Of a stretch of 64,000 nucleotides of DNA, positions 32,394-39,584 are shown piece after piece. This DNA comes from Novispirillum itersonii. GTDB taxonomy: Bacteria > Pseudomonadota > Alphaproteobacteria > Rhodospirillales > Rhodospirillaceae. The notes below the pieces were generated by a model, which saw nothing but the letters and a program-made list of their open reading frames with translations, was not told where the DNA came from and did no database searches. Position 1 is the stretch's first letter, and each line of letters begins with the position of its first letter. The position numbers were made by a program, and so were the translations under genes. Location of the stretch: contig NZ_JACIIX010000011.1 of NCBI RefSeq assembly GCF_014205675.1, positions 1 to 64,000 of the forward strand, written 5' to 3'.

Positions 32394-32867
32394 ATGGAAA
32401 AGATCCCCATGACCCCGGCGGGCATCAAAGCCCTTGAAGACGAACTCCGGACCCTGCGGTCAGTGGAGCGTCCCGGTGTCATCCGGGCGATTGCCGAGGC
32501 CCGTGAACACGGTGACCTGTCGGAAAACGCCGAATACCATGCTGCCCGCGAGCGCCAGAGCTTCATCGAAGGGCGGATCGCCGAGCTGGAAGACATCGTC
32601 TCCCGCGCGGACGTGATCGATATCACCAAGCTGTCGGGCTCCACCATCCGCTTCGGCGCCACCGTGACGCTGGCTGATGAGGACACCGACGAGGAAGTGA
32701 CCTATCAGATCGTCGGCCCGCATGAAGCCAATCTGGAAGAAGGCCGCATCTCCATCGCCTCGCCGCTGGCGAAGGCCCTGATCGGCAAGACCAGCGGCGA
32801 TACCGCTGAAGTGGCTGCCCCGGGTGGGTCGCGGTCCTATGAAGTGGTTACCGTCCGCTTCATCTGA
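32394..32867 (+). CDS. greA: Transcription elongation factor GreA
   Basis: A 157-residue factor that enters the RNA polymerase secondary channel and stimulates cleavage of backtracked transcripts. The N-terminal coiled coil contains [28 protein letters not shown], whose acidic tip is the functional element. The C-terminal FKBP-like domain contains [18 protein letters not shown] and [18 protein letters not shown] lies ten bases before ATG 32394. Length is typical. It follows carB, a common arrangement in alphaproteobacteria. Confidence 0.97.
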   Translation: MEKIPMTPAGIKALEDELRTLRSVERPGVIRAIAEAREHGDLSENAEYHAARERQSFIEGRIAELEDIVSRADVIDITKLSGSTIRFGATVTLADEDTDEEVTYQIVGPHEANLEEGRISIASPLAKALIGKTSGDTAEVAAPGGSRSYEVVTVRFI

Positions 32868-32903
32868 GGATCGCGGTGCTGCGGCACGATCATGACTGAC
32901 AGG

Positions 32904-32932
32904 CAGCGCCGGAACCATCCGTTCCGGCGCTG
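32904..32932 (+). terminator. Terminator after greA
   Basis: CAGCGCCGGAAC (32904-32915), loop CATCC, GTTCCGGCGCTG (32921-32932): a 12-bp perfect stem followed by TTGTCGTGT, so the T-run is weak. Confidence 0.7.
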
Positions 32933-33004
32933 TTGTCGTGTCAGAGCTCCGGTTTTCCTAGAGTTATTCCACGTTATCCCGACGGCTGTCCACGGACCCT
33001 GACC

Positions 33005-34888
33005 ATGACCGACACCCCCGCGAAAAGAGGCCTGCTGCCGCTGATGATCGGCGCCATCGGGGTCGTCTTTGGCGACATCGGCACCAGCCCCCTGTACGCG
33101 CTGAAGGAAACCTTTGCCGGGGAACACCCGCTGCCGCTGGACAAGCCGCATATTCTGGGCGCGCTGTCGCTGATTGTCTGGACGCTGACACTGGTGGTGT
33201 CGGTGAAATATGTGGTGTTTGTGATGCGGGCCGATAACCGGGGCGAAGGCGGCAGTCTGGCCCTGATGGCCCGCCTGAGTGCCGCCCTGCCGTCAGGGTC
33301 CCGCTATCTGCCGACCGTGGCCTCCATCGGTATTCTCGCCGCCGCCCTGTTCTACGGGGACTGCGTGATCACCCCGGCGGTCTCGGTGCTGTCAGCGGTG
33401 GAAGGCCTGAAGATTGCCATCCCGCATATGGAAGACGCCGTCGTCCCCATCACCGTCACCATTCTGATCGGGCTGTTCCTGATCCAGCGCTTCGGCACCG
33501 ATCTGGTCGGGAAACTGTTCGGCCCGGTGTGTATCCTGTGGTTTCTGGTGATCGGGGCCCTCGGGATCCATGGCATCGCCTCCGCCCCGGCGGTTCTGGC
33601 CGCGCTCAGCCCGCACCATGCGGCGATGTTTCTCGCCACCAACGGCTTTACCGGCCTGCTGATCCTCGGCGCGGTGGTTCTGGCGGTGACCGGGGCGGAA
33701 GCCCTGTATGCCGACATGGGGCACTTCGGCCGTCCGGCCATCCGGCTGGGCTGGTACATTCTGGTGATGCCGGCCCTGATCCTCAACTATCTGGGGCAGG
33801 GTGCGCTGCTGCTGAAAACCCCGGCAGCGGTGGAAAGCCCGTTCTTTCTGCTGGCCCCGAAAGGCCTGATCCTGCCGCTGGTAATTCTGGCAACCCTTGC
33901 CACCATCATTGCCTCACAGGCGGTGATCTCCGGGGCTTTCTCAATCAGCCGTCAGGCCATTCAGCTCGGCTATCTGCCCCGGATGACCATCGTCCATACC
34001 TCGGAACATGAGATCGGCCAGATCTACATTCCGCTGATCAACTGGGCGCTGATGGTGGCCTGCGTGGCGCTGGTGCTGGCCTTCAAAACCTCCAGCGGTC
34101 TGGCGGCGGCCTATGGGATTGCCGTCACCGGCAACATGGTGATCACCACGGTGATGATGGCGATCGCGATGCGGGTTCTGTGGTCGTGGAAAACCCCACG
34201 GACAGCCATTGCCTGTGCGATCTTCCTGACCATCGACATGGCCTTCTTCCTGTCGAACATCACCAAGGTCGGGAACGGCGGCTGGGTTCCGCTGGGGCTG
34301 GCCGGGGTTTTGTTCATGGTCCTGACCACCTGGAAGGCCGGGCGTCGCCTGCTGATCAACCGCCTGACCGAAGGCAGTCTGCCGGATGAGCATTACACCA
34401 GCCTGGTCGCCAGCGGCCGGGTCGCCCGGGTGCCCGGCACCGCCGTCTTCCTGACCGGCACCACCGAAGGGCTGCCGCTGGCGCTGATGCATAACCTGAA
34501 GCACAACAAGGTTGCCCATGAACGGGTGATCCTGCTGACGGTGGTGACGCAGGAAGTGCCGGTGGTGGCGAATGACAAACGGATGGAATCCCGGGAAATC
34601 GCCCCCGGCCTGCTGCGCCTGACCCTGACCTATGGCTTCATGGAAACGCCGGATGTGCCGAAGACCATGGCACTGGCCAAGGAACAGGACCTCGGCTTCT
34701 TCTACGAGCCGATGAACATTTCCTACTTCCTGTCGCGGGAAACCATTATCCCGTCGCGGGACCCGACCCTGCCGCTGTGGCAGGTCAACCTGTTTGCCTG
34801 GATGGCCCGCAGTGCCACCGGGGCCATGGGCTTCTTCCGCCTGCCGCCGGGCCGGGTGGTGGAGCTGGGCGGTCAGGTCGAGCTGTAA
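33005..34888 (+). CDS. kup: Low-affinity potassium transporter Kup
   Basis: A 627-residue K+/H+ symporter of the KUP/HAK family. The start MTDTPAKRGLLPLMIGAIGVVFGDIGTSPLYALKETF carries the family signature GDIGTSPLYA in the first membrane segment. About twelve hydrophobic segments follow (for example GILAAALFYGDCVITPAVSVLSAVEG and FLTIDMAFFLSNITKVGNGGWVPL), then a cytoplasmic C-terminal domain of about 170 residues ending with the YFLSRETIIP motif. A longer frame to 32933 adds 24 residues not seen in the family. It is monocistronic, flanked by terminators. Confidence 0.95.
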   Translation: MTDTPAKRGLLPLMIGAIGVVFGDIGTSPLYALKETFAGEHPLPLDKPHILGALSLIVWTLTLVVSVKYVVFVMRADNRGEGGSLALMARLSAALPSGSRYLPTVASIGILAAALFYGDCVITPAVSVLSAVEGLKIAIPHMEDAVVPITVTILIGLFLIQRFGTDLVGKLFGPVCILWFLVIGALGIHGIASAPAVLAALSPHHAAMFLATNGFTGLLILGAVVLAVTGAEALYADMGHFGRPAIRLGWYILVMPALILNYLGQGALLLKTPAAVESPFFLLAPKGLILPLVILATLATIIASQAVISGAFSISRQAIQLGYLPRMTIVHTSEHEIGQIYIPLINWALMVACVALVLAFKTSSGLAAAYGIAVTGNMVITTVMMAIAMRVLWSWKTPRTAIACAIFLTIDMAFFLSNITKVGNGGWVPLGLAGVLFMVLTTWKAGRRLLINRLTEGSLPDEHYTSLVASGRVARVPGTAVFLTGTTEGLPLALMHNLKHNKVAHERVILLTVVTQEVPVVANDKRMESREIAPGLLRLTLTYGFMETPDVPKTMALAKEQDLGFFYEPMNISYFLSRETIIPSRDPTLPLWQVNLFAWMARSATGAMGFFRLPPGRVVELGGQVEL

Positions 34889-34904
34889 GCCTGAAAAATC
34901 AGCG

Positions 34905-34949
34905 CAAAAAACAGGGGCGCATCCCGGACCGGATGCGCCCCTGTTTTTA
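34905..34949. terminator. Bidirectional terminator between kup and the second lrp
   Basis: AAACAGGGGCGCATCC and GGATGCGCCCCTGTTT pair perfectly over 16 bp with A/T runs on both sides, between converging genes. Confidence 0.93.
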
Positions 34950-34969
34950 CGGCTTGTAGGATCAGAGCG

Positions 34970-35473
34970 TCACTTATCAAACAGAACGTCCGAACCTTCC
35001 TCGGTATCAATCGGCACACCGGGTTTCAGCTTGCCGGTGCGGATCGCCAGCGCGCTCTTCACATGCGCCACATTCGGGGCCGCCGTCAGGCGGGTGGTCA
35101 GGAAACGCTGGTAATCATCCCAGTCCTTGGCCACCACCTTCAGCAGGAAATCGGTTTCCCCGGCCAGCATGTGGCATTCCCGCACCTGTTCCCAGCCATT
35201 GACCAGCGCCTCGAAGGCGCGCAGATCCGCTTCGGCCTGACTGTTCAGGCCGACCTGAGCAAACACGGTGACGTTATAGCCGAGGGCGTGGGGGTCAACA
35301 TTGGCATGATAGCCACGGATATAGCCCGCCTCTTCCAGTGCACGCACCCGGCGCAGGCACGGGGGGGCTGAAATCCCGGCGCGACGGGCCAGCTCCACAT
35401 TGGTCATCCGGCCGTCGTCCTGTAGATCGCGGAGAATTCGCCGGTCAATCCGGTCCAGCTTCACCCGCTGCAT
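34970..35473 (-). CDS. Lrp/AsnC-family transcriptional regulator (second)
   Basis: A 167-residue regulator with a helix-turn-helix (KLDRIDRRILRDLQDDGRMTNVELARRAGISAPPCLRRVRALEEAGYI) and a RAM domain (NVTVFAQVGLNSQAEADLRAFEALVNGWEQVRECHMLAGETDFLLKV). It is of the Lrp proper kind (SAPPCLRRVR) and longer than the first copy. It is divergent from the peroxiredoxin gene across a 583-bp gap. Two sets of direct repeats lie just upstream of its start and may be autoregulatory sites. The effector is unknown. Confidence 0.92.
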   Translation of the reverse strand: MQRVKLDRIDRRILRDLQDDGRMTNVELARRAGISAPPCLRRVRALEEAGYIRGYHANVDPHALGYNVTVFAQVGLNSQAEADLRAFEALVNGWEQVRECHMLAGETDFLLKVVAKDWDDYQRFLTTRLTAAPNVAHVKSALAIRTGKLKPGVPIDTEEGSDVLFDK

Positions 35474-35481
35474 GCGATTCG

Positions 35482-35519
35482 TTCCCTTGTCACAAATAGG
35501 GTCCCTGTCACAAAGAGGC
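35482..35519. repeat. Direct repeat of GTCACAAA half-sites
   Basis: Two near-identical units, CCCTTGTCACAAATAGG and CCCTGTCACAAAGAGG, lie one after the other starting within 10-45 bp of the Lrp start. The 18-bp period is close to two helical turns, as expected for an oligomeric regulator. Confidence 0.55.
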
Positions 35520-35532
35520 GCTTCATCTCAGA

Positions 35533-35556
35533 GCACGTTACTGGGCACGTTACTGG
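35533..35556. repeat. Perfect 12-bp tandem repeat
   Basis: GCACGTTACTGG occurs twice without a spacer (35533-35544 and 35545-35556), 60-83 bp upstream of the second Lrp gene. It could be a regulator site or a simple duplication. Confidence 0.75.
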
Positions 35557-36056
35557 CAAGTCCATGATAGGAGCCCACCCTGTTCGGTCACCGCCTCCGG
35601 CGTCCGGTGGATCCATCCGGCCCCCCGGCATTACGGGATCAGGGGTTGACCGGGATCACAGCCCGACCGGGGCCGCTGTACGACCTGTTGTTATCGGGGC
35701 CCTTTCCGGGCACTCCGGCGATTCTCCGGGCTTTTCCCGGCCATCACGAAACGAAATTACAATCTCTTGCCCCGTCAGCGCAAGGACAATACGAGGCCCT
35801 TCGAAAATTCATATTTATCGAACACATAAGGGTATCGGATGACCACATCCAGAGGCTTTTTGACAGACTTCTGACTTTTAACGGCTCCAGGGTTTAAACC
35901 GGCGGGCGGGGGTTGAAACCGGCGGGCGGGCGGCATAAGGTCATGCCGCAATTCCCTGCGTCCGACTCCGGTATTGCACCGGACGGAGCGGGACGATTGA
36001 CCGCAAAGCCTTTCATTATCCCTGTTTTTCAGATCTCTCAGATGGAGTGATTTTCC
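35557..36056. other. Gene-free region upstream of the peroxiredoxin gene
   Basis: About 500 bp without a credible gene; a plus-strand frame at 35564-35842 is Pro/Ser/Gly/Arg-rich and has no ribosome site. An AT-rich patch at 35808-35840 (TTCATATTTATCGAACAC) is a plausible promoter zone. A 20-bp imperfect tandem repeat lies at 35891-35930. The ATG of the peroxiredoxin gene is preceded by ATGGAG. Confidence 0.5.
35891..35930. repeat. 20-bp tandem repeat upstream of the peroxiredoxin gene
   Basis: GGTTTAAACCGGCGGGCGGG (35891-35910) is followed directly by GGTTGAAACCGGCGGGCGGG (35911-35930), 19 of 20 bases identical. The GGTTTAAACC part is itself a palindrome. It lies about 130-165 bp before the ATG. 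Confidence 0.75.
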
Positions 36057-36680
36057 ATGACCGAACAGCTGAACGTCGGCACCCTCGTCGGCAAGGCCGC
36101 CCCGGACTTCACCGCGCAGGCCGTGATGGGCGATAACACCATCAACCCGGCCTTCAATCTGAAGGACTATCTGAACGGCTCCTACGGCTGGGTGTTCTTC
36201 TACCCGCTGGACTTCACCTTCGTCTGCCCGTCGGAAATCATTGCCCATGATCACCGCCTGAAGAAGTTTGAGGAAGCGGGCTGCAAGGTCGTCGGCATCT
36301 CCGTCGACAGCCAGTTCACCCATCTGGCGTGGAAGAAGACCCCGGTCGAAGACGGTGGCCTCGGCAACGTCGGCTTCCCGCTGGTCGCCGACCTCAACAA
36401 GACTATCGCCCGCTCCTTCGGCGTGCTGATCGAAAACGCCGGTGTCGCCCTGCGCGGCTCCTTCCTGATCGACAAGGCCGGTAACGTCCGCCACGCCACC
36501 ATCAACGACCTGCCGCTGGGCCGCAATGTTGATGAAGCACTGCGTCTGGTCGATGCCTTGCAGTTCCATGAAGAACACGGCGAAGTCTGCCCGGCGGGCT
36601 GGACCAAGGGCAAGAAGGGCATGACCGCCACTCCGGACGGTGTCGCCGCCTTCCTGAAGGAAGAAGCCGGTAACCTGTAA
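36057..36680 (+). CDS. Typical 2-Cys peroxiredoxin (AhpC/Prx1 type)
   Basis: A 207-residue peroxidase that reduces hydrogen peroxide and organic peroxides. The peroxidatic Cys57 sits in FYPLDFTFVCPSE and the resolving Cys178 in HGEVCPAGW, so dimers would form intersubunit disulfides. A GGLGNVGFP loop is present, but the C-terminus (FLKEEAGNL) lacks the YF motif of oxidation-sensitive eukaryotic types, suggesting a robust enzyme. trxB lies 177 bp downstream in the same direction, so thioredoxin reductase is the likely electron source. Confidence 0.94.
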   Translation: MTEQLNVGTLVGKAAPDFTAQAVMGDNTINPAFNLKDYLNGSYGWVFFYPLDFTFVCPSEIIAHDHRLKKFEEAGCKVVGISVDSQFTHLAWKKTPVEDGGLGNVGFPLVADLNKTIARSFGVLIENAGVALRGSFLIDKAGNVRHATINDLPLGRNVDEALRLVDALQFHEEHGEVCPAGWTKGKKGMTATPDGVAAFLKEEAGNL

Positions 36681-36857
36681 TCCCCTGCGGATACACGGGT
36701 ACGGTCATACGGGGTCTTCCATCCGGAAGGCCCCGTTTTCCTTTCTGGCCCAAAGCACCCGGACCGGTGTCAGCGCCCGGTCTGCCGTTGCATCCCCCGC
36801 CGGGGATCACTATCTTCACCGCAACGCTACACCGCAGTTTCGCAAGGATTCCTTCAT

Positions 36858-37805
36858 ATGGCCGAACACCGGACCAAGGTGCTGATCCTCGGATCGGGCG
36901 CCGCAGGCTGCACTGCCGCCATCTACACCTCCCGCGCCAATCTCGAGCCGGTGATGCTGGCCGGACTCCAGCCGGGCGGGCAGCTGACCATCACCACCGA
37001 TGTGGAAAACTATCCCGGCTTCGCCGACCCGATTCAGGGGCCGTGGCTGATGGAACAGATGCAGAAGCAGGCGGAGCACTGCGGCGCGAAGATCATCTAT
37101 GATCTGGCCACCGCTGTTGACCTGTCGAAGCGGCCGTTCACCGTGACCACCGACGGCGGCGACACCTACATCGCCGATACCCTGATCATCGCCACCGGGG
37201 CCTCCGCCAAGTGGCTGGGGCTGGAGAGCGAACAGAAGTATTCCGGCCTCGGCGTCTCCGCCTGCGCCACCTGCGACGGTTTCTTCTTCCGTGGCAAGGA
37301 TGTGGTGGTGGTTGGCGGCGGCAACACCGCCGTCGAGGAAGCGCTGTATCTGGCCAACATCGCCGGAAAGGTGACCGTGGTTCATCGCCGCGACAGCTTC
37401 CGCGCCGAACGCATCATGCAGGACCGCCTGTTCAAGCATCCGAAAATCACTGTGGTGTGGGACAGCGTGATCGACGAAATCACCGGCGGCGGCATGCCGG
37501 AAGCGGTGACCGGCGTGCGCCTGAAGAACATCCAGACCGGTACACTGTCCGAGGTGCCCTGTGACGGCGTGTTCATCGCCATCGGCCATAAACCGAATAC
37601 CGAGCTGTTCAGCGGCCAGCTCGACATGGACGAAACCGGGTACCTGATCACCAAACCCGACTCGACCGCCACCAACATCCCCGGCGTGTTCGCCGCGGGC
37701 GACGTGCAGGACCATGTGTTCCGTCAGGCGGTCACCGCCGCAGGCACCGGTTGCATGGCGGCGCTGGAAGCCGATCGTTTCCTACAGGCCACCGACGGGC
37801 ATTAA
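36858..37805 (+). CDS. trxB: Thioredoxin reductase
   Basis: A 315-residue low-molecular-weight thioredoxin reductase. The FAD motif is [11 protein letters not shown] (about 11-21), the redox-active disulfide is CATC (Cys136-Cys139), the NADPH motif is [14 protein letters not shown], and [22 protein letters not shown] near the end completes the FAD site. It transfers electrons from NADPH to thioredoxin and so to the peroxiredoxin encoded upstream. Length is normal. A LysR gene follows at 37940. Confidence 0.96.
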   Translation: MAEHRTKVLILGSGAAGCTAAIYTSRANLEPVMLAGLQPGGQLTITTDVENYPGFADPIQGPWLMEQMQKQAEHCGAKIIYDLATAVDLSKRPFTVTTDGGDTYIADTLIIATGASAKWLGLESEQKYSGLGVSACATCDGFFFRGKDVVVVGGGNTAVEEALYLANIAGKVTVVHRRDSFRAERIMQDRLFKHPKITVVWDSVIDEITGGGMPEAVTGVRLKNIQTGTLSEVPCDGVFIAIGHKPNTELFSGQLDMDETGYLITKPDSTATNIPGVFAAGDVQDHVFRQAVTAAGTGCMAALEADRFLQATDGH

Positions 37806-37939
37806 GCCCCAGCCATACCTTTTTTGCAGGGTGGGCGTGGATTCTCCGCGCCCACCCTTGCGTTTTTTGCAATGCTACCGATATGGTAGAGAATTGGATC
37901 CGGCCTTGACGGATCCGCCGTATTTTACAGGGGCGCACA

Positions 37940-38848
37940 ATGCCGACGCGGCAAGCCAGCATGATGGACTGGGATAAACTGAGGGTCTTCCACACGGTGG
38001 CGGAGGCAGGCAGCTTCACCCACGCCGGGGAAGTGCTGAACCTCAGCCAGTCGGCGGTCAGCCGCCAGATCAGCGCGCTGGAAGAAAGCCTGCATGTCTC
38101 CCTGTTCCACCGCCACGCCCGTGGCCTGATCCTGACCGAACAGGGCGAACTGCTGTACCGCACGGTGCATGAGGTGTTCGCCAAGCTGGCAATGGCCGAG
38201 GCGCGGATCACCGAAAGCCGGGAACGCCCGGAAGGACCGCTGAAGATCACCACCACCGTTGCCTTTGGCTCGGTGTGGCTGACTCCCCGCATCAAGGAAT
38301 TCATGGAAACCTATCCCGGCATCGAAATGTCGATGCTGCTGGATGATGGGGAAGTGGATCTGGCGATGCGGGAGGCCGATGTGGCAATCCGTTTCAACGC
38401 CCCGCGCCAGCCGGACCTGATCCAGCGTCACCTGATCGCCCTGCACTACAATGTCTATGCCGCCCCGGAATACCTGAAGAAGTATGGCCTGCCGAAAACC
38501 CCGGCGGATCTGGACAACCACCGCCTGATCGTTTACGGCGACGATGCCAAGGCCCCGGTGGAAAACATGAACTGGCTGCTGTCGGCGGGCACCTCAACCC
38601 CGCGCCAGCCGGTGTTGCGGGTCAACAATATTTACGGCATCTACCGCGCGGTCCGCTCCGGGCTGGGGATTGCGGCGCTGCCGGACTATTTCTCCACCGT
38701 GGCAACCAATCTGGTGCAGGTCCTGCCGGAGCTGCGCGGCCCCAGCTTTGACTGTTACTTCGTGTATCCGGAAGAGCTGCGCCATTCCAAGCGGGTGATG
38801 GTGTTCCGTGATTTTCTGCTCCAGAAGCTGAGCGAAAACAACCTGTAA
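37940..38848 (+). CDS. LysR-family transcriptional regulator
   Basis: A 302-residue regulator with an N-terminal winged helix (MDWDKLRVFHTVAEAGSFTHAGEVLNLSQSAVSRQISALEESL) and a periplasmic-binding-protein-like effector domain (TTTVAFGSVWLTPRIKEFMETYPGIEM and later VNNIYGIYRAVRSGLGIAALPDYF). AGGGG precedes ATG 37940; ATG 37961 (MMDWDKL) is an alternative. It follows trxB in the same direction with 134 bp between, and a terminator closes the unit. Target genes and effector are not visible from sequence. Confidence 0.92.
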   Translation: MPTRQASMMDWDKLRVFHTVAEAGSFTHAGEVLNLSQSAVSRQISALEESLHVSLFHRHARGLILTEQGELLYRTVHEVFAKLAMAEARITESRERPEGPLKITTTVAFGSVWLTPRIKEFMETYPGIEMSMLLDDGEVDLAMREADVAIRFNAPRQPDLIQRHLIALHYNVYAAPEYLKKYGLPKTPADLDNHRLIVYGDDAKAPVENMNWLLSAGTSTPRQPVLRVNNIYGIYRAVRSGLGIAALPDYFSTVATNLVQVLPELRGPSFDCYFVYPEELRHSKRVMVFRDFLLQKLSENNL

Positions 38849-38891
38849 TCCGCGCCCTTCACCGGCCGGACAGACCGTGACCTGACCGATT

Positions 38892-38925
38892 AAAGGCATT
38901 CTCTGAGTCGAGGATGCCTTTTTTC
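38892..38925 (+). terminator. Intrinsic terminator after the LysR gene
   Basis: AAAGGCATTCTC (38892-38903), loop TGAGTC, GAGGATGCCTTT (38910-38921) with one G-U pair, then a T-run. Confidence 0.9.
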
Positions 38926-38989
38926 TTGGTCGCGAAGAAATTGTAACGATTTTGAAAGAATCCAAAAGGTATGCGCGCGTCGCATATCA

Positions 38990-39147
38990 GTGCAGCGGCT
39001 TTTGCTGTGGTGCAATATCAGAGGTCCCTCTATAACAGGGCCATGGACGCGCTGCACAGCGCTCCCACGGAATACAGCGCCGGACGGTCTCCCGGCTGGC
39101 GCCTACCGGATCGGTGATCAGGTCATCCTCCCAGAGCCTGCATCACC
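38990..39147 (+). ncRNA. Candidate structured RNA upstream of the sRNA-like element
   Basis: A non-coding stretch in which distant segments can pair: TGGTGCA (39008-39014) with TGCATCA (39139-39145), and GAGG (39021-39024) with CCTC (39127-39130), enclosing GC-rich inner hairpins such as AGCGCC with GGCGCC-type pairing around 39076-39103. The size (about 150 nt) and closing-stem layout recall 6S-like RNAs, but I cannot match it to a known family. It may instead be the 5' part of one longer transcript ending at 39255. Ends are approximate. Confidence 0.35.
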
Positions 39148-39149
39148 TT

Positions 39150-39255
39150 AGTCGGGCCTCGGGCCCGACGAAGGGTCTTCGGATCCTACGTCTCCCAGAC
39201 GTGAAGCCTCCCTGTTCACCTTGGCCCCAGTCCTACCGGACTGGGGTCTTTTTTT
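39150..39255 (+). ncRNA. Candidate small RNA with CTCCC anti-Shine-Dalgarno motifs
   Basis: Three adjoining triloop hairpins are visible: GTCGGGCC/GGCCCGAC (39151-39169), CGAAG/CTTCG (39169-39181) and ACGTCT/AGACGT with loop CCC (39188-39202). A single-stranded GCCTCCCTGTTCACC and a strong intrinsic terminator (39225-39255) follow. CTCCC occurs in the third hairpin loop and in the linker, the sort of C-rich anti-ribosome-site motif used by several alphaproteobacterial trans-acting sRNAs (suhB/MmgR, AbcR and cuckoo types). No frame is supported here. Family is not assigned and the 5' end is uncertain. Confidence 0.6.
39225..39255 (+). terminator. Strong intrinsic terminator of the candidate sRNA
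   Basis: CCCCAGTCC (39225-39233), loop TACC, GGACTGGGG (39238-39246), then TCTTTTTTT. No gene ends nearby on this strand, so it must close a non-coding transcript or attenuate a long acnB leader. Confidence 0.93.
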
Positions 39256-39584
39256 CGTTCTTTCCCCTCCGATACGGTTCATTCCCCCTACCCTACCCAT
39301 TGTGCTGGGGGCAACAGGGGCACAGTTCAACGGCTTCAGGGGATCCGGCCTGCTCAGGGCGCGGACACAGACCTACCCGACAGGGTGGGAAAAAGCATAA
39401 AAACATCAACTTTCCGGCCCAAACGACAGAGTAGAGGATGGAAAGTCATCGCATCACCAAGCATAATGCGCCGCATAATCCGCCTGCATGGCGCCCCGGC
39501 AACAGGGTCCGGTTCCGAAGACCCCGTGCTGATGCTGTCATGAGCCAAATCACCCTTGGCCAATTAACCTTGGAGAGAACATCG
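39256..39584 (+). other. acnB upstream region
   Basis: About 330 bp between the sRNA terminator and acnB. No gene is supported; an in-frame extension of acnB back to 39438 has no ribosome site and is not homologous to aconitase. An acnB promoter should lie here, but I could not place boxes with confidence. Confidence 0.45.

Noticed and set aside
35564-35842. Plus-strand 92-codon frame upstream of the peroxiredoxin gene
   Set aside because: No ribosome site, biased composition, and it ends in the AT-rich promoter-like patch.
38990-39147. Assignment of this stretch as 6S RNA
   Set aside because: Size and closing stem fit loosely, but I could not identify the conserved central bubble sequence, so only a candidate structured RNA is reported.
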